From the NCBI GenBank assembly GCA_028289345.1, contig JANQQL010000025.1, forward strand, positions 620,001 to 684,000: DNA of 64,000 nt, given 5' to 3'. Shown piece by piece: positions 8,247 to 17,226 of the stretch. Numbering within the stretch: position 1 is the stretch's first letter; each line of letters starts with the position of its first letter. Under the pieces are notes generated by a model that ran no database searches, was not told the DNA's origin, and saw nothing but the letters and a program-made list of their open reading frames with translations. Origin of the DNA: Planctomycetota bacterium (lineage in GTDB: Bacteria; Planctomycetota; B15-G4; SIAN01). The translations under genes were made by a program, and so were the position numbers.

Positions 8247-9502
8247 GAGTGGACTCCGACTGTCAGCTCATGAAGAAGGGCCTGGCCTTCTTCGAAGCTC
8301 GCGGGATCGCTCATCCCCTGGCACAAGAGACTGCGAATTCTCGGAAGCAGCTCGAGGATGCGATCCAACGACGGATCCGAACCCTTCCGGTAGGCGCCGA
8401 CTTCGATCAAGTCGCGATTCTCTTCGTATCGCGCAAGCCAGGAGCGAATCTGCTGAGCCGCTTTCCAGTGCTCCGGGGTGACGAGGTGGGGCATCAGCCG
8501 GCTGAGGCTTTGGAGGGGATCGATGGGGGGATAGTGACCCCGCTCTGCCAAGCTCCTCGAGAGAACCAGGTGGCCGTCGAGAAGTCCTCGCAAGCAGTCG
8601 GCCGCAGGATCCGAGAGGTCGTCTCCTTCGACCAGGACGGTCAGGAGGGCGGTCACGGATCCGTGTTCCGAGGTGCCGAACCGTTCGACCAAACGCGGCA
8701 TCTCGGCATACAGGGACGGCGGGTAGCCGCGATTGGTAGGAGGTTCTCCTGCGGCCAACCCGGCCTCTCGAATGGCCATGGCGAATCGCGTGGCCGAGTC
8801 CATCACCAGCAGAACATTCGCGCCCTGGTCCCGAAAGTGCTCGGCGATCGTCGCCGCCACATGGGCGCCTTTCAGGCGCTGCATGGCCGGACGATCGGAG
8901 GTGGCGGCGACCACGATGGTTCGGCGTCGAGATTGATCGTCAAGGTGTTCGGTCAGGAACTGGCCGACTTCGCGACCGCGTTCGCCAATCAGCGCAAGAA
9001 CCGTGACGTCCGCTTTGGATTCGCGCAGGATCATCCCGAGCAAGGTGGACTTCCCGACGCCGCTGCCCGAGAAGATGCCGACGCGTTGGCCCTGGCCGAT
9101 TGTGTGGCATTGATCAATCGCCCGGACTCCTGTGACCAAAGGCTGTTGGATCGGGGTGCGAGTCAGAGCGGCGGGGGCTTCTGGAGTGAGGTCGCGGTGC
9201 CGCCGACAGCGCAGCGGTCCGGCGTCATCGATGGGGCGGCCGAGTCCATCTACGACTCGACCGAGGAGCTCCTCACCGACCGGGACAGTCCATGGCCTTC
9301 CCGTGCATTCGACCGGGAGGTTGGGCCCCAGCCCCTCCAAGCGGTCCAGAGGCAACAAGACGGTTCGTTCATCGTGGAAACCGACGATCTCCACCGGAAT
9401 GTTGCGACGCTGGGTGTGGACCAGGCAAAGGTCACCGATCTCGCCGGCCACTCCTTCTGCTTCGAGTCCAATGCCCAGGGACCGGCGAATGCGGCCGGTC
9501 AC
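8243..9502 (-). CDS. fliI: Flagellum-specific ATPase FliI
   Basis: The ATPase of the flagellar type III export apparatus, related to the F1 beta subunit. The 419-residue ORF has Walker A SGSGVGKST at about residues 145-153, Walker B VLLVMDS, and the very conserved ATRFAMAIREAG and GYPPSLYAEMPRLVER stretches, then DGHLVLSRSLAERGHYPP. The track start is a GTG at 9502, leaving a 50-bp gap after fliH. The frame stays open upstream to a CTG at 9557 that overlaps the fliH stop (CTGA) and would add about 18 residues resembling the usual FliI N-terminus, so the true start may be there. Confidence 0.95.
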   Translation of the reverse strand: MTGRIRRSLGIGLEAEGVAGEIGDLCLVHTQRRNIPVEIVGFHDERTVLLPLDRLEGLGPNLPVECTGRPWTVPVGEELLGRVVDGLGRPIDDAGPLRCRRHRDLTPEAPAALTRTPIQQPLVTGVRAIDQCHTIGQGQRVGIFSGSGVGKSTLLGMILRESKADVTVLALIGERGREVGQFLTEHLDDQSRRRTIVVAATSDRPAMQRLKGAHVAATIAEHFRDQGANVLLVMDSATRFAMAIREAGLAAGEPPTNRGYPPSLYAEMPRLVERFGTSEHGSVTALLTVLVEGDDLSDPAADCLRGLLDGHLVLSRSLAERGHYPPIDPLQSLSRLMPHLVTPEHWKAAQQIRSWLARYEENRDLIEVGAYRKGSDPSLDRILELLPRIRSLLCQGMSDPASFEEGQALLHELTVGVHS

Positions 9503-9552
9503 GATGGAGCGAGCTCGCCGGGGAAGTCGTTCACGAATGTCTTGCAGAGCCT

Positions 9553-10140
9553 TCAGCTTGCTGCTCCCACGTTCGAGAAAGACTCTTTCATCTGCCGCAG
9601 TTCGTCCTCGAGGCTGCGGGAAATCTCGGTGACTCCGGTTTGCAGCACCAGGCCTGCGCGGGGCACCGACGGATCAGGTTGAAGATCGAGATCGGTGGTG
9701 GATTCAGTGGCGTCCCACGCGCCTCGCAGGGCCGACTCGTCTTCGGGATGGACTCGGATCTGGATGGTCTGAGTTCGAAACCGATGGCGATGGGCTTCGA
9801 GGACCTCTTTCAAGGGATCCGCGAGTGAGTAGTTGCTCCGATCGACTTCCTGGCGGGTGATTCGCTCCACCGCTTGGAACACCAGCTCGACGCACTCTTC
9901 TTCGAGCCCTTGCAGGTGCTTGTCGAAGTCTTGCTGCAGACGCCCGAAGTGCTGGCGAACGGCTTCGATCAGGGGGGCCACATTCACGGGAGGAGGCGGC
10001 GGCGGGGGAGGCGTGGTGTCCTTCACCTGGACCGGCATCCGGGCGATGACGGTCTTGGTTCCTCCGCTCCGCGGGAGCTGATGGGTCAGTGTTTCGCTCG
10101 ATGCGAGTTCGGGCGAGTCACTCAATGACGTCGTCATCAC
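9553..10140 (-). CDS. fliH: Flagellar export apparatus protein FliH
   Basis: FliH is the stator-like regulator of the FliI ATPase and tethers it to FliN. The 195-residue product has a disordered N-terminus with eight consecutive prolines near residue 45, a helical centre (LIEAVRQHFGRLQQDFDKHL, then VELVFQAVERITRQEV) and the C-terminal alpha/beta domain (TIQIRVHPEDESALR, RAGLVLQTGVTEISRSLEDEL). The start overlaps the end of fliG by 23 bases. MMTTS gives two possible ATG starts that differ by one codon. Confidence 0.88.
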   Translation of the reverse strand: MMTTSLSDSPELASSETLTHQLPRSGGTKTVIARMPVQVKDTTPPPPPPPPVNVAPLIEAVRQHFGRLQQDFDKHLQGLEEECVELVFQAVERITRQEVDRSNYSLADPLKEVLEAHRHRFRTQTIQIRVHPEDESALRGAWDATESTTDLDLQPDPSVPRAGLVLQTGVTEISRSLEDELRQMKESFSNVGAAS

Positions 10141-11113
10141 CGCTCCTTCGCAGCACCACGTCGCCGGTCTTGATCAGTGCTCGGACCTGCGTGAGCAGCT
10201 CCTTGCGAGCTCCCTCGACCTCTGTCACCGGGAGCGCCCCGAGCAGCTCTCGTTCTTCGAGGATCGTTTCTCGGGATCGCTTGGACACGTTCTCGAGGAT
10301 GGCGGCTTCGATCTCCTTGGACGCGCCTTTCAAAGCGACGGTCAACGTGCGTGTGTCGACCCCCGCCAGGACCTTCTGCATGGACTTCTTGTCGATGCCG
10401 ACCAAGTCGTCCATGGTCACCCGACGTTCGTCAATGGCTTGGTAGAGCTCTTCGTCATCTCCTTGCAAGCCTTCGGCCAGGTCACGCTCCGTCTCTTCCG
10501 ACAGGAAGTTCAAGATCGAAGCAGCGATTCCCACCCCCTTCGAGGCGACCGGAGTTTGCGGAGGAGTCGGGCCGAATTTGTCCAACAAGGACCGGGCCAC
10601 TTTTTCTTGAAGCGGTCTCGCCGGGGGAGTGAGCCCGGCGATGCGGCGCACCACGGAGGCTCGTTTCTCGGCATCGACGTGCTCCAGCACCTTGGCCGCA
10701 GAGCCGGGCTTCATCGCCGACAGCGCCAGCGCGCACACTTGTTCGTTCTCGTCCATCAAGACGTCCGCCACGTCGCGAGGCGGCAACCGTTCCAGCGGGG
10801 AGAAGGGATCTCCCTTTCGAGACACGGACAGCCGCTGCAATTGCTCCTCGGCTTTCTCGTCGCCCAACGCGTCATTCAGTAGGTCGTGGAAGTCATTGAC
10901 TCCCGCGCTGCCTTCTTCGATTCGCGTCCAGTACTCGTTCAGCGGAGCATCGGTGTCGGTGGGCTGGAACGTCGGATTGGTGGACAGCTCGACCATCGCC
11001 TGGGAGATGGCTTCGAGCGGAGCCTCTGGCAGATCCTTGAGCAACGCGGACGCGGAGTCCTTGTCGATGCCGAGGAGAACTGCTGCGATCTTCTGCGCGC
11101 CTTTGGGTTTCAT
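10118..11113 (-). CDS. fliG: Flagellar motor switch protein FliG
   Basis: FliG is the rotor protein that binds FliF through its N-terminus and meets MotA through its C-terminal torque helix. The 331-residue product begins with GAQKIAAVLLGIDKDSASALLKDL. The middle domain has LERLPPRDVADVLMDENEQVCALALS. The C-terminal domain contains TMDDLVGIDKKSMQKVLAGVD, ALKGASKEIEAAILENVSKR and LGALPVTEVEGARKELLTQVR, which align with the charged torque helix of E. coli FliG. Full length for the family. It sits 12 bp after fliF. Confidence 0.95.
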   Translation of the reverse strand: MKPKGAQKIAAVLLGIDKDSASALLKDLPEAPLEAISQAMVELSTNPTFQPTDTDAPLNEYWTRIEEGSAGVNDFHDLLNDALGDEKAEEQLQRLSVSRKGDPFSPLERLPPRDVADVLMDENEQVCALALSAMKPGSAAKVLEHVDAEKRASVVRRIAGLTPPARPLQEKVARSLLDKFGPTPPQTPVASKGVGIAASILNFLSEETERDLAEGLQGDDEELYQAIDERRVTMDDLVGIDKKSMQKVLAGVDTRTLTVALKGASKEIEAAILENVSKRSRETILEERELLGALPVTEVEGARKELLTQVRALIKTGDVVLRRSGDDDVIE

Positions 11114-11125
11114 GGCATCCGTTTC

Positions 11126-12610
11126 TCAGGTCGTTGCTTCTTCGCGCAACCAGTTCACCAATGCTTCGCGGGCTTCTTCTGGTTGCTCCTGGATGTAGCG
11201 ACCCACGCGAGTGCGAACATCGAGGTCTTCTTCTGCCGTCTTGGCATCCGCGGTGTCGTCATCCTTGTCCTTGCTTCCCCCCTTCAGCACTTTGCGAAGA
11301 GCCATCAAGACGATCAGCACGGTGAATGCCTCCGCCAGGTAGCCGAGCAGGGGGATGAGGTCGGCGATCGCGAATCCGGATGCCTCCTCCGGGGGGGCTT
11401 CCGCTTCCACGAAGGGATGGCTGTTCACCGTGAACGTGTCCCCGCGATCTTCTTGGAATCCGACCGCAGCCTTCACCAAGTTGGCCAACCCCTCTTGCCG
11501 GGCCGTGTCCGCCAACGACTCATCGGAAGCGTCCAGCAGGAGGGAGACAGAGATCCGTCGGAGAGATCCGCCCTTGTCGATCGACAAGCCCCGGGTGATG
11601 CCCGCCAGATTCTCGGTGGTGGTCTCATCGGTTTCGTCGAGGGAACTCGGGTCCGCTTGGGCGTTCCCGAAGGCCTCTCCGGGATCGCCTCCGCTGGAGC
11701 CGCTGCTGTTCTTTCGTGAGCTGGTGGTCTCGCGAAGAATTACCTTGTTGGCGTCGTCTAGCGTCTCGCTCTGAGTTTCCTTGTAGGTCAGGTTCAATTC
11801 CGCCGTGATGCGCACGGACGCCCGACCGGCTCCGATCGCCTGAGCCAACTGCGATTCGGCCTTCGCTTCCAGGTGTTGCTCCAGCTCTCGCACCTTTTTC
11901 ATGTAGGTGCTCGAGAACAGCGGGTCGTCCGCAGACTCCGTGGGGAACAACTGGTTCAGGTTCGAGTCGGTGATGGTGACATCTTTGGCCTGGATGCCGT
12001 GGCCAATGCAGGCCGCAGCCAGGTGGGCCATGGCTGCAAAGTTGACATCGTTCAGACGGGCGCCGGGGCGGAGGGCAAGAGTGATCCCCGCGCTGGCATG
12101 CTCTTGACGCCGCCCAATGAACGCACTCTGCTTGGGAAGGTGCACCATGACCTTGGCGCGGCGCACGGATTCCATGCTTTCGATGGCGCGTTGTACTTCC
12201 CCGGCCTTGGCTCGCTGGAGGTTCACGTTGAACAACGCGTCCGTGATTCCGAGCTGGTGATCGTCGAAAATCTCGAATCCCACGCCGCCATTGGCGGGAA
12301 GCCCGGCGTTGGCCAGGCGCAGACGAGTTCGATGCACCTGGTCTTCAGGCACCTGAATGGCTGCGCCGCCTTGACTCAGGCGGTACGGGATGCCCTCCCG
12401 ATCCAGCTGTTCGACCACGGCGCCCGCGGAATCCTCATCGAGGCCGGCGTAAAGCAGACCCCAGGAAGTGCGACCGGCCATGATTGCCGCGACCACGCTG
12501 ACCACCAGCGCCAACGCCAACACTCCGAGTACTGCGGAGCGCTGGCCGCCTTCCAAGCGGCGGAAGACATCCATTGGGTGAGTCGCGACTTCTTGCCAGA
12601 ACGATGCCAT
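11126..12610 (-). CDS. fliF: Flagellar MS-ring protein FliF
   Basis: FliF forms the MS ring in the inner membrane around the export gate. The 494-residue product has a first membrane helix at about 26-46 (AVLGVLALALVVSVVAAIMAG), the ring-building motifs of the YscJ/FliF family (LLYAGLDEDSAGAVVEQLDREGIPYRL; LRLANAGLPANGGVGFEIFDD; NVNLQRAKAGEVQRAIESMESV) and a second membrane helix near residues 415-437. The cytoplasmic tail (RTRVGRYIQEQPEEAREALVNWLRE) is the FliG-binding segment. The family is usually 530-560 residues, so the periplasmic part is slightly short. Confidence 0.95.
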   Translation of the reverse strand: MASFWQEVATHPMDVFRRLEGGQRSAVLGVLALALVVSVVAAIMAGRTSWGLLYAGLDEDSAGAVVEQLDREGIPYRLSQGGAAIQVPEDQVHRTRLRLANAGLPANGGVGFEIFDDHQLGITDALFNVNLQRAKAGEVQRAIESMESVRRAKVMVHLPKQSAFIGRRQEHASAGITLALRPGARLNDVNFAAMAHLAAACIGHGIQAKDVTITDSNLNQLFPTESADDPLFSSTYMKKVRELEQHLEAKAESQLAQAIGAGRASVRITAELNLTYKETQSETLDDANKVILRETTSSRKNSSGSSGGDPGEAFGNAQADPSSLDETDETTTENLAGITRGLSIDKGGSLRRISVSLLLDASDESLADTARQEGLANLVKAAVGFQEDRGDTFTVNSHPFVEAEAPPEEASGFAIADLIPLLGYLAEAFTVLIVLMALRKVLKGGSKDKDDDTADAKTAEEDLDVRTRVGRYIQEQPEEAREALVNWLREEATT

Positions 12611-12621
12611 GGTTCAGTTCT

Positions 12622-12906
12622 CTAGATCGACATCCGGTTCAACTCTTGATACGCATCCGTCAGCTTGTTCCGCACCTCGACGAGAAAGCGAAAGGTCAGG
12701 TCCGCCTTGGCGAGCTTCACTTGCACTTGGTGCAGCTCTCCTTCGCCGGTCGTCAGGAATTTTTCCGCGTCTGCCGCCGCGTCCTTGGAGCGTGCACTGG
12801 ACTCTTTCAGCAGATCGGCAAACGCGGTCGCAGAAGAAGGCTGGTCCTTCTTCATCTGCTCCCGCTGGAGCTGTTCAAGGAGTGATTGGACGCGCGAAAG
12901 TTCCAT
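12622..12906 (-). CDS. fliE: Flagellar hook-basal body protein FliE
   Basis: FliE joins the MS ring to the proximal rod. The product is 94 residues, the usual size, with the typical FADLLKESSARSKDAAADAEKF and the C-terminal pattern LAKADLTFRFLVEVRNKLTDAYQELNRMSI. The context, between flgC and fliF with gaps of 14 and 11 bp, is the standard flgB-flgC-fliE-fliF order. Confidence 0.94.
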   Translation of the reverse strand: MELSRVQSLLEQLQREQMKKDQPSSATAFADLLKESSARSKDAAADAEKFLTTGEGELHQVQVKLAKADLTFRFLVEVRNKLTDAYQELNRMSI

Positions 12907-12920
12907 CAGAAGTTCCTCAG

Positions 12921-13343
12921 CTACCTGGTCATGTCCATGGTCTGACGCATCATCTCGCGGTACATGCGGATGACGGCGACATTGGATTCATAGGAGCGTG
13001 TGGCGCTGAGCAAGTCCGCCATCTCCGTGGGGACGTCGACGTTGGGGTACTCGACGACTCCTTCAATCGCGTCCGGGTGAGAGTCATCTCGGATCGAGCG
13101 GCCAGGAGTGAGGTCCTTTTCGATGGACCGGACTCGGACTCCCCCCTGGGGAGTTCGAATTCCCCCTTCGCTTTCTCGAACGATGGTCTCGAACAGGACC
13201 CTTTGCCGGCGATACGGGCCGCCCTCGGCGGTCCGGGTGACACTGGCATTGGCGATGTTCTGAGCAATGACCGAGACTCGAGCCCGCTCCACTTGGAGGC
13301 CCGTGGCGGCGATGTCCATGGTGGTGAAAGCGTTGGCAGTCAT
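12921..13343 (-). CDS. flgC: Flagellar basal-body rod protein FlgC
   Basis: A proximal rod protein of 140 residues. The N-terminal rod signature reads MDIAATGLQVERARVSVIAQNIANA, followed by TRTAEGGPYRRQRVLFE. The C-terminal helix ends VIRMYREMMRQTMDMTR, as in other FlgC proteins (EMMN-type motif). It lies 11 bp downstream of flgB and is exported by the flagellar type III system. Confidence 0.95.
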   Translation of the reverse strand: MTANAFTTMDIAATGLQVERARVSVIAQNIANASVTRTAEGGPYRRQRVLFETIVRESEGGIRTPQGGVRVRSIEKDLTPGRSIRDDSHPDAIEGVVEYPNVDVPTEMADLLSATRSYESNVAVIRMYREMMRQTMDMTR

Positions 13344-13354
13344 CCCATGTTCTC

Positions 13355-13726
13355 CTAGGTATGTCCGTTGATGGCCATGCGCATGGAGCTCAACTTGCCG
13401 TTGACCATGCGCGTCGCGAGTTCGTAGCGAAGTGCAACCTTCTGCAGCAGGGCAAGCTCGAAGTCGGTGTCGACCGAGTTGCCGTTGGAGGCGATCGGTG
13501 CTGACTCGTCGACCTCCAGTTCCGGGCGAACCGAACGGTAGGCTCGCATCCTCTCCATCCCGGCTGGCTTCTTGGCTGCCTCGATCAGGTCGGCGAAGGA
13601 GGCGTCCACGCGGCGGTACCCGGGAGTGTTTGCGTTCGCGATGTTCTGGGCGATGGCGCGAACTTGCAGCGCGGTGACGTCCAGGGTTCGCTCGATGGGA
13701 AGCAGGATCTTGTCGAATTCGTTCAT
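13355..13726 (-). CDS. flgB: Flagellar basal-body rod protein FlgB
   Basis: A proximal rod protein, 123 residues when started at the ATG at 13726 (MNEFDKILLPIERTL). The ORF-track start at 13759 would extend into the response-regulator gene, so I prefer the later one. The rod motif ALQVRAIAQNIANANTPGYRR is clear, and the C-terminus ALRYELATRMVNGKLSSMRMAING is the usual FlgB ending. No good Shine-Dalgarno is visible before 13726, which leaves the start uncertain by a few codons. It opens the structural part of the operon. Confidence 0.93.
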   Translation of the reverse strand: MNEFDKILLPIERTLDVTALQVRAIAQNIANANTPGYRRVDASFADLIEAAKKPAGMERMRAYRSVRPELEVDESAPIASNGNSVDTDFELALLQKVALRYELATRMVNGKLSSMRMAINGHT

Positions 13727-13736
13727 GGTGCTTGTC

Positions 13737-15173
13737 TCAGGCCGGGGCCAGGGTTTCATCGAAGACGAAATCGTCTTGGGGGTCTTGCTTGCGGGGAGGC
13801 GCTCGCCGCGGCTCGGGAATGGCGATTCCCTGGGAGCGGTAGAGGCGGATCTTGTTGCAGATGGTGCGAGCAGTCAGTCCGAGGATCTCTGCCGATCGGG
13901 TGCGATTGCCGTGGTTCTGACGCAGGGTGCGAAGGATGAGCTCCCGTTCCACCTCTTCCATGGTGCGTCCCATCAGAGATTCAACGTTGGCACGCTCCTC
14001 AACCGGGGTCTCTGGCAGGGAAAGATGCTCGACATCGATGGTGTCTTCGGGGCAAAGCACCACCGCTCGCTGAACCAGGTTGGCGAGTTCTCGAATGTTT
14101 CCGGGCCACGAGTATTCGGTCAGCAGCTGGCGTGCGGAGGAAGTCAGGGAGCACTCACGTCGACCCAGGGCCTTGGCATAGGTCTTCAGGTAGCGATCGA
14201 TCAGGAGCGGAACGTCGCCCTCTCGCTCCCTCAGCGGAGGCAGGTGGATGGGGACGACGTGAAGTCGGTAGTAAAGGTCCTCGCGGAACGACCCGTCGCG
14301 GATGGAGTCTTCCAAGGGACGATTCGACGTCGCGATGATGCGAACGTCCAGTTTCAGAGTCTTGCTCCCACCAACGCGTTCGAACTCCTCTTCTTCCAGG
14401 ACCCGCAGCAGCTTGGCTTGGATCGTGGGGGATACCTCGGAGACCTCATCCAGCAGCAGAGTTCCCTTGTTGGCGAGTTCGAAGCGGCCCTCCCTTCGCT
14501 GCACTGCTCCCGTGAAGGCCCCTCGTTCGTGTCCGAAGAGCTCGCTTTCCAAGAGCGTTTCCGAAAGAGCTGCGCAGTTCACTCGGACGAAAGGCTGGTC
14601 TGCTCGATCGCTCCAGCGGTGGATGGCTCGAGCCGCGAGTTCCTTGCCGGTTCCGCTTTCGCCACGCAACATCACCGTGGCCTTGGTGGGGGCCACGCGG
14701 CGGATCGCCGCCAACATCTCTCTGACGCGAGGAGATTTGCCGACGATCTCCGTTTCGACTTCGGGATTCACTTGGCTGCGCAGATATCGATTTTCGGAGA
14801 CCAGGGCATGGCGCCGTTGAAGGCGCTCGATGAGCAACGTCAACTGCTCGGAGCCAAAGGGCTTGAGCAGAATGTCTGCAGCGCCTTCGCGCAACGCATC
14901 GACGGCGACCTCGACCGTGCCATGGGCGGTCATCAATGCCACCGGCATCTGTGGCTTGTGCTTGCGGATCCACCGAAGCAACGTGAGGCCGTCCATCTCG
15001 GCCATGCGAAGATCGGAGATCACCAGATCGAAATCGTTGTCACGCAACTCTCGGGTCGCGTGACGGCCGTTCACCGCCGTCGTGACCTCCATCCCGAGGC
15101 GTGACAAGGATTCGGTGACGAACTCGCGACCGAGTTCATCGTCTTCCACCACGAGTGCTTTCTCGAAGGTCAT
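13737..15173 (-). CDS. Sigma-54-dependent flagellar response regulator (FleR/FlrC/FlgR-like)
   Basis: A 478-residue NtrC-type activator. The receiver domain has acidic residues DD at 11-12, phospho-acceptor Asp54 (VISDLRM) and Lys in LLKPF. The AAA+ domain has Walker A GESGTGKE (171-178), the sigma-54 contact loop GAFTGA (218-223) and Walker B GTLLLDEV (237-244). A Fis-type helix-turn-helix closes the protein (RSAEILGLTARTICNKIRLY). All residues needed to activate sigma-54 RNA polymerase are present. It is coupled to the upstream sensor kinase by an ATGA overlap and directly precedes flgB, so it very likely controls later flagellar genes. Confidence 0.92.
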   Translation of the reverse strand: MTFEKALVVEDDELGREFVTESLSRLGMEVTTAVNGRHATRELRDNDFDLVISDLRMAEMDGLTLLRWIRKHKPQMPVALMTAHGTVEVAVDALREGAADILLKPFGSEQLTLLIERLQRRHALVSENRYLRSQVNPEVETEIVGKSPRVREMLAAIRRVAPTKATVMLRGESGTGKELAARAIHRWSDRADQPFVRVNCAALSETLLESELFGHERGAFTGAVQRREGRFELANKGTLLLDEVSEVSPTIQAKLLRVLEEEEFERVGGSKTLKLDVRIIATSNRPLEDSIRDGSFREDLYYRLHVVPIHLPPLREREGDVPLLIDRYLKTYAKALGRRECSLTSSARQLLTEYSWPGNIRELANLVQRAVVLCPEDTIDVEHLSLPETPVEERANVESLMGRTMEEVERELILRTLRQNHGNRTRSAEILGLTARTICNKIRLYRSQGIAIPEPRRAPPRKQDPQDDFVFDETLAPA

Positions 15174-16402
15174 GAAGTCAGCTCTCTTTCCTCGGGCTTG
15201 ATGGCCTCCTCTTCGAATGCAGGGAAGTGGAGTTCAAAGGTGGTTCCCCCTTGGGGACGGGGTCGGGCATGAATGCGGCCGCGGTGGAGATCGACGATGC
15301 GATGCACGATCGCGAGCCCCAAACCGGTGCCGTCAGCACGGCCGGTGACGAATGGCAGGAAGATGCGTTCGCGGATCTCTTCCGAGATTCCCGGGCCTCG
15401 GTCTTGCACCAAAAGGCGGGCCTCGTTGCCGATCTGCTCCGCGGTGATTTCGACGGGCGGACCTTCGGGGTCGGCTTCGCGAGCGTTCTCGACCAGATTC
15501 ACGAGGACTCGCTCGAGAAGCGTGGGGTCGCCATGGACGGTCAGCGAAGACGGTTGAGGAAGACCAAGCGACAGCACGTTCTCTTGGTCTGCAAAGTGTT
15601 CGGATACGAGCCGGAACAGGGACAGCACGGGAATCGGCTGAGGTTGGAAGCGTTCGGGTTGAGCGAAGCAGAGCAAGTTGGTGATGATGGCGTTGGCCTT
15701 GCGAACGCCGCGGATGATTCGCTCGGCGTACTCCCGACAGTCCTTTTCTTCCTTGGGGACCGTGTCCAGCAGGAGACCGGCGAACCCTTCCATGGCGTTC
15801 ATCGGATTGCGGATCTCGTGAGCGATGCCGGCTGCCATTTCTCCCAAGGCGGTGAGAGTTTCGGTGCGGCGCAGTTCGTGCCGCAGGATCTCGATCTCGG
15901 TTTCGTCGACCAAGCACTCGACTTCGCCGAGGTGGGCACCGGCCGCGGTTGTTACGGGCGACCGAGTGGAGCGAACGAAGATCGTCTGCTGAACCGTCAT
16001 CTGGAGTTGACGTGGCAACGACCCGGAGTCCGCGGAGCACACGGGCATTCCACGTCGATCGAAAAGCTCTGATTTGGGCAGTCCCAGGAGTGCGGCCGAA
16101 TCGAGGCCCGTCAGAGTTTCGAAAGCTCGGTTGACCAAGACGATTCGATCCTGGCGATCGGTGACCACCACCGCGGTTTGCAAGCTTTCGAGGACGGCTT
16201 TCAAGTGTCCGGAAGCTTCGTCGAGCTCCGCGACCTTCTGAGACAACGCGCGATTGGATTCTGCGAGGGCAAGGTCGATCTCCTTGGCCTGGCGACGAAG
16301 TCGGTCGTAAGCACTTTCCAGCGCTCCTGAGATCTGAGTGAACGCTTCGAAGGATCGCTCCAGCTCGGCAACCCGTTCGGCGGGAGGGGATTGAACGCTC
16401 AT
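15170..16402 (-). CDS. Cytoplasmic PAS-domain sensor histidine kinase (FleS/FlrB-like)
   Basis: This is 410 residues from the ATG at 16402, whose ATGA overlaps the preceding stop; the track's 430-residue version starts inside the upstream gene. There is no membrane segment. Residues 8-65 form a coiled coil, 65-175 a PAS domain (LKAVLESLQTAVVVTDRQDRI), then the H-box with phospho-acceptor His195 (GEMAAGIAHEIRNPMNAMEG), the N box LVNLVENAREADPEG and the G boxes DRGPGI and GTGLGLAIV. It should phosphorylate the downstream regulator in response to a cytoplasmic cue, in FleS-type systems thought to be basal-body assembly. Confidence 0.9.
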   Translation of the reverse strand: MSVQSPPAERVAELERSFEAFTQISGALESAYDRLRRQAKEIDLALAESNRALSQKVAELDEASGHLKAVLESLQTAVVVTDRQDRIVLVNRAFETLTGLDSAALLGLPKSELFDRRGMPVCSADSGSLPRQLQMTVQQTIFVRSTRSPVTTAAGAHLGEVECLVDETEIEILRHELRRTETLTALGEMAAGIAHEIRNPMNAMEGFAGLLLDTVPKEEKDCREYAERIIRGVRKANAIITNLLCFAQPERFQPQPIPVLSLFRLVSEHFADQENVLSLGLPQPSSLTVHGDPTLLERVLVNLVENAREADPEGPPVEITAEQIGNEARLLVQDRGPGISEEIRERIFLPFVTGRADGTGLGLAIVHRIVDLHRGRIHARPRPQGGTTFELHFPAFEEEAIKPEERELTS

Positions 16403-17226
16403 CCGCGGGACCCTCCTTGATTGCCGAGGGCGGACAGCACTTCGGCATAGTCGGCGGACCACTCGGCGTTCTGGCCCCAGGTGGTTTCCTTGAACTCTTC
16501 GGAAATCGCTCGGAATTCATCGCGAGCTTCCACGGTATGTCCGGCTTTGAGTAGACACTCCGCGATGCGATAGATGGTCGGAAGGTTTTCTTCGTTGCGT
16601 TCCAGTTCGAGCTTGCGGTACTCGGTCAGCGCGGCTTCGAACTTGCCCGCGGCAAACAGGGACTCGGCGCGGAGCAACGGATCCTCCGAAAGTTCTTCTT
16701 CCGTGGGTTCCATCACGGGTTCCGCACTCGAGTTGGCGGAGAGTTCTCCTGGGTCGAAGTCTGGAGCAACCGCCGAGGCCGACAAGGCGCCGACCTCCAG
16801 AGGGTTCTGCAACCCCATGCGGTACAACTGCTTGAATGCTTCGCGACCCATCTCTTCTTCGAGATCCAGGAGCTGGACCAACAGCGGGGATGGTTCCGGG
16901 AGGGGGGCGTTGCCCGGTTCCAGGTCGGACAACAGTCGAAGCTCCGCCGAGAATCCGGGAAGGATCCGAGCTCGCAGTTGCTCCGGGGTGTATGACAAAC
17001 TGGCCACTGCCTGAGGGTTGAACTGACGAAGCACCTGATGGCGAGTGGTTCGCGCCAGCGACAGATCCTCCAGAGACGGGAGGTCTCCAGCTTTCACACC
17101 CTGGGAGAGTTCGTTCAACTCAACCAGAATCCGATCTAGCTCTTTCAAAGTGTCTGATGCCTGCTCTTCCGCGTCGAACACTTGAAATCCAAACAGCAGG
17201 CCGGCCAACCAGACTGCAGTCATCAT
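16399..17226 (-). CDS. Secreted TPR-like protein 3 of the flagellar operon, unknown function
   Basis: A 275-residue protein with a short hydrophobic N-terminus (MMTAVWLAGLLFGFQVFDAEE) that looks like a signal peptide. The middle is helical and charged. A TPR-like block lies at about residues 185-270 (AESLFAAGKFEAALTEYRKLE, YRIAECLLKAGHTVEARDEF). I do not recognise a named family. It is the third of three consecutive TPR-type envelope proteins and is coupled by ATGA overlaps on both sides, including to the flagellar sensor kinase. A structural or assembly role in the basal body or motor surroundings is the simplest inference. Confidence 0.7.
   Translation of the reverse strand: MMTAVWLAGLLFGFQVFDAEEQASDTLKELDRILVELNELSQGVKAGDLPSLEDLSLARTTRHQVLRQFNPQAVASLSYTPEQLRARILPGFSAELRLLSDLEPGNAPLPEPSPLLVQLLDLEEEMGREAFKQLYRMGLQNPLEVGALSASAVAPDFDPGELSANSSAEPVMEPTEEELSEDPLLRAESLFAAGKFEAALTEYRKLELERNEENLPTIYRIAECLLKAGHTVEARDEFRAISEEFKETTWGQNAEWSADYAEVLSALGNQGGSRG

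Noticed and set aside
8249-9682. A 477-residue plus-strand ORF
   Set aside because: It lies entirely antisense to fliI and the end of fliH, which have full conserved motifs. The translation has no domain and reflects the GC-rich frame shadow.
13572-15104. A 510-residue plus-strand ORF
   Set aside because: Antisense to the sigma-54 response regulator, whose receiver, AAA+ and Fis motifs are complete.
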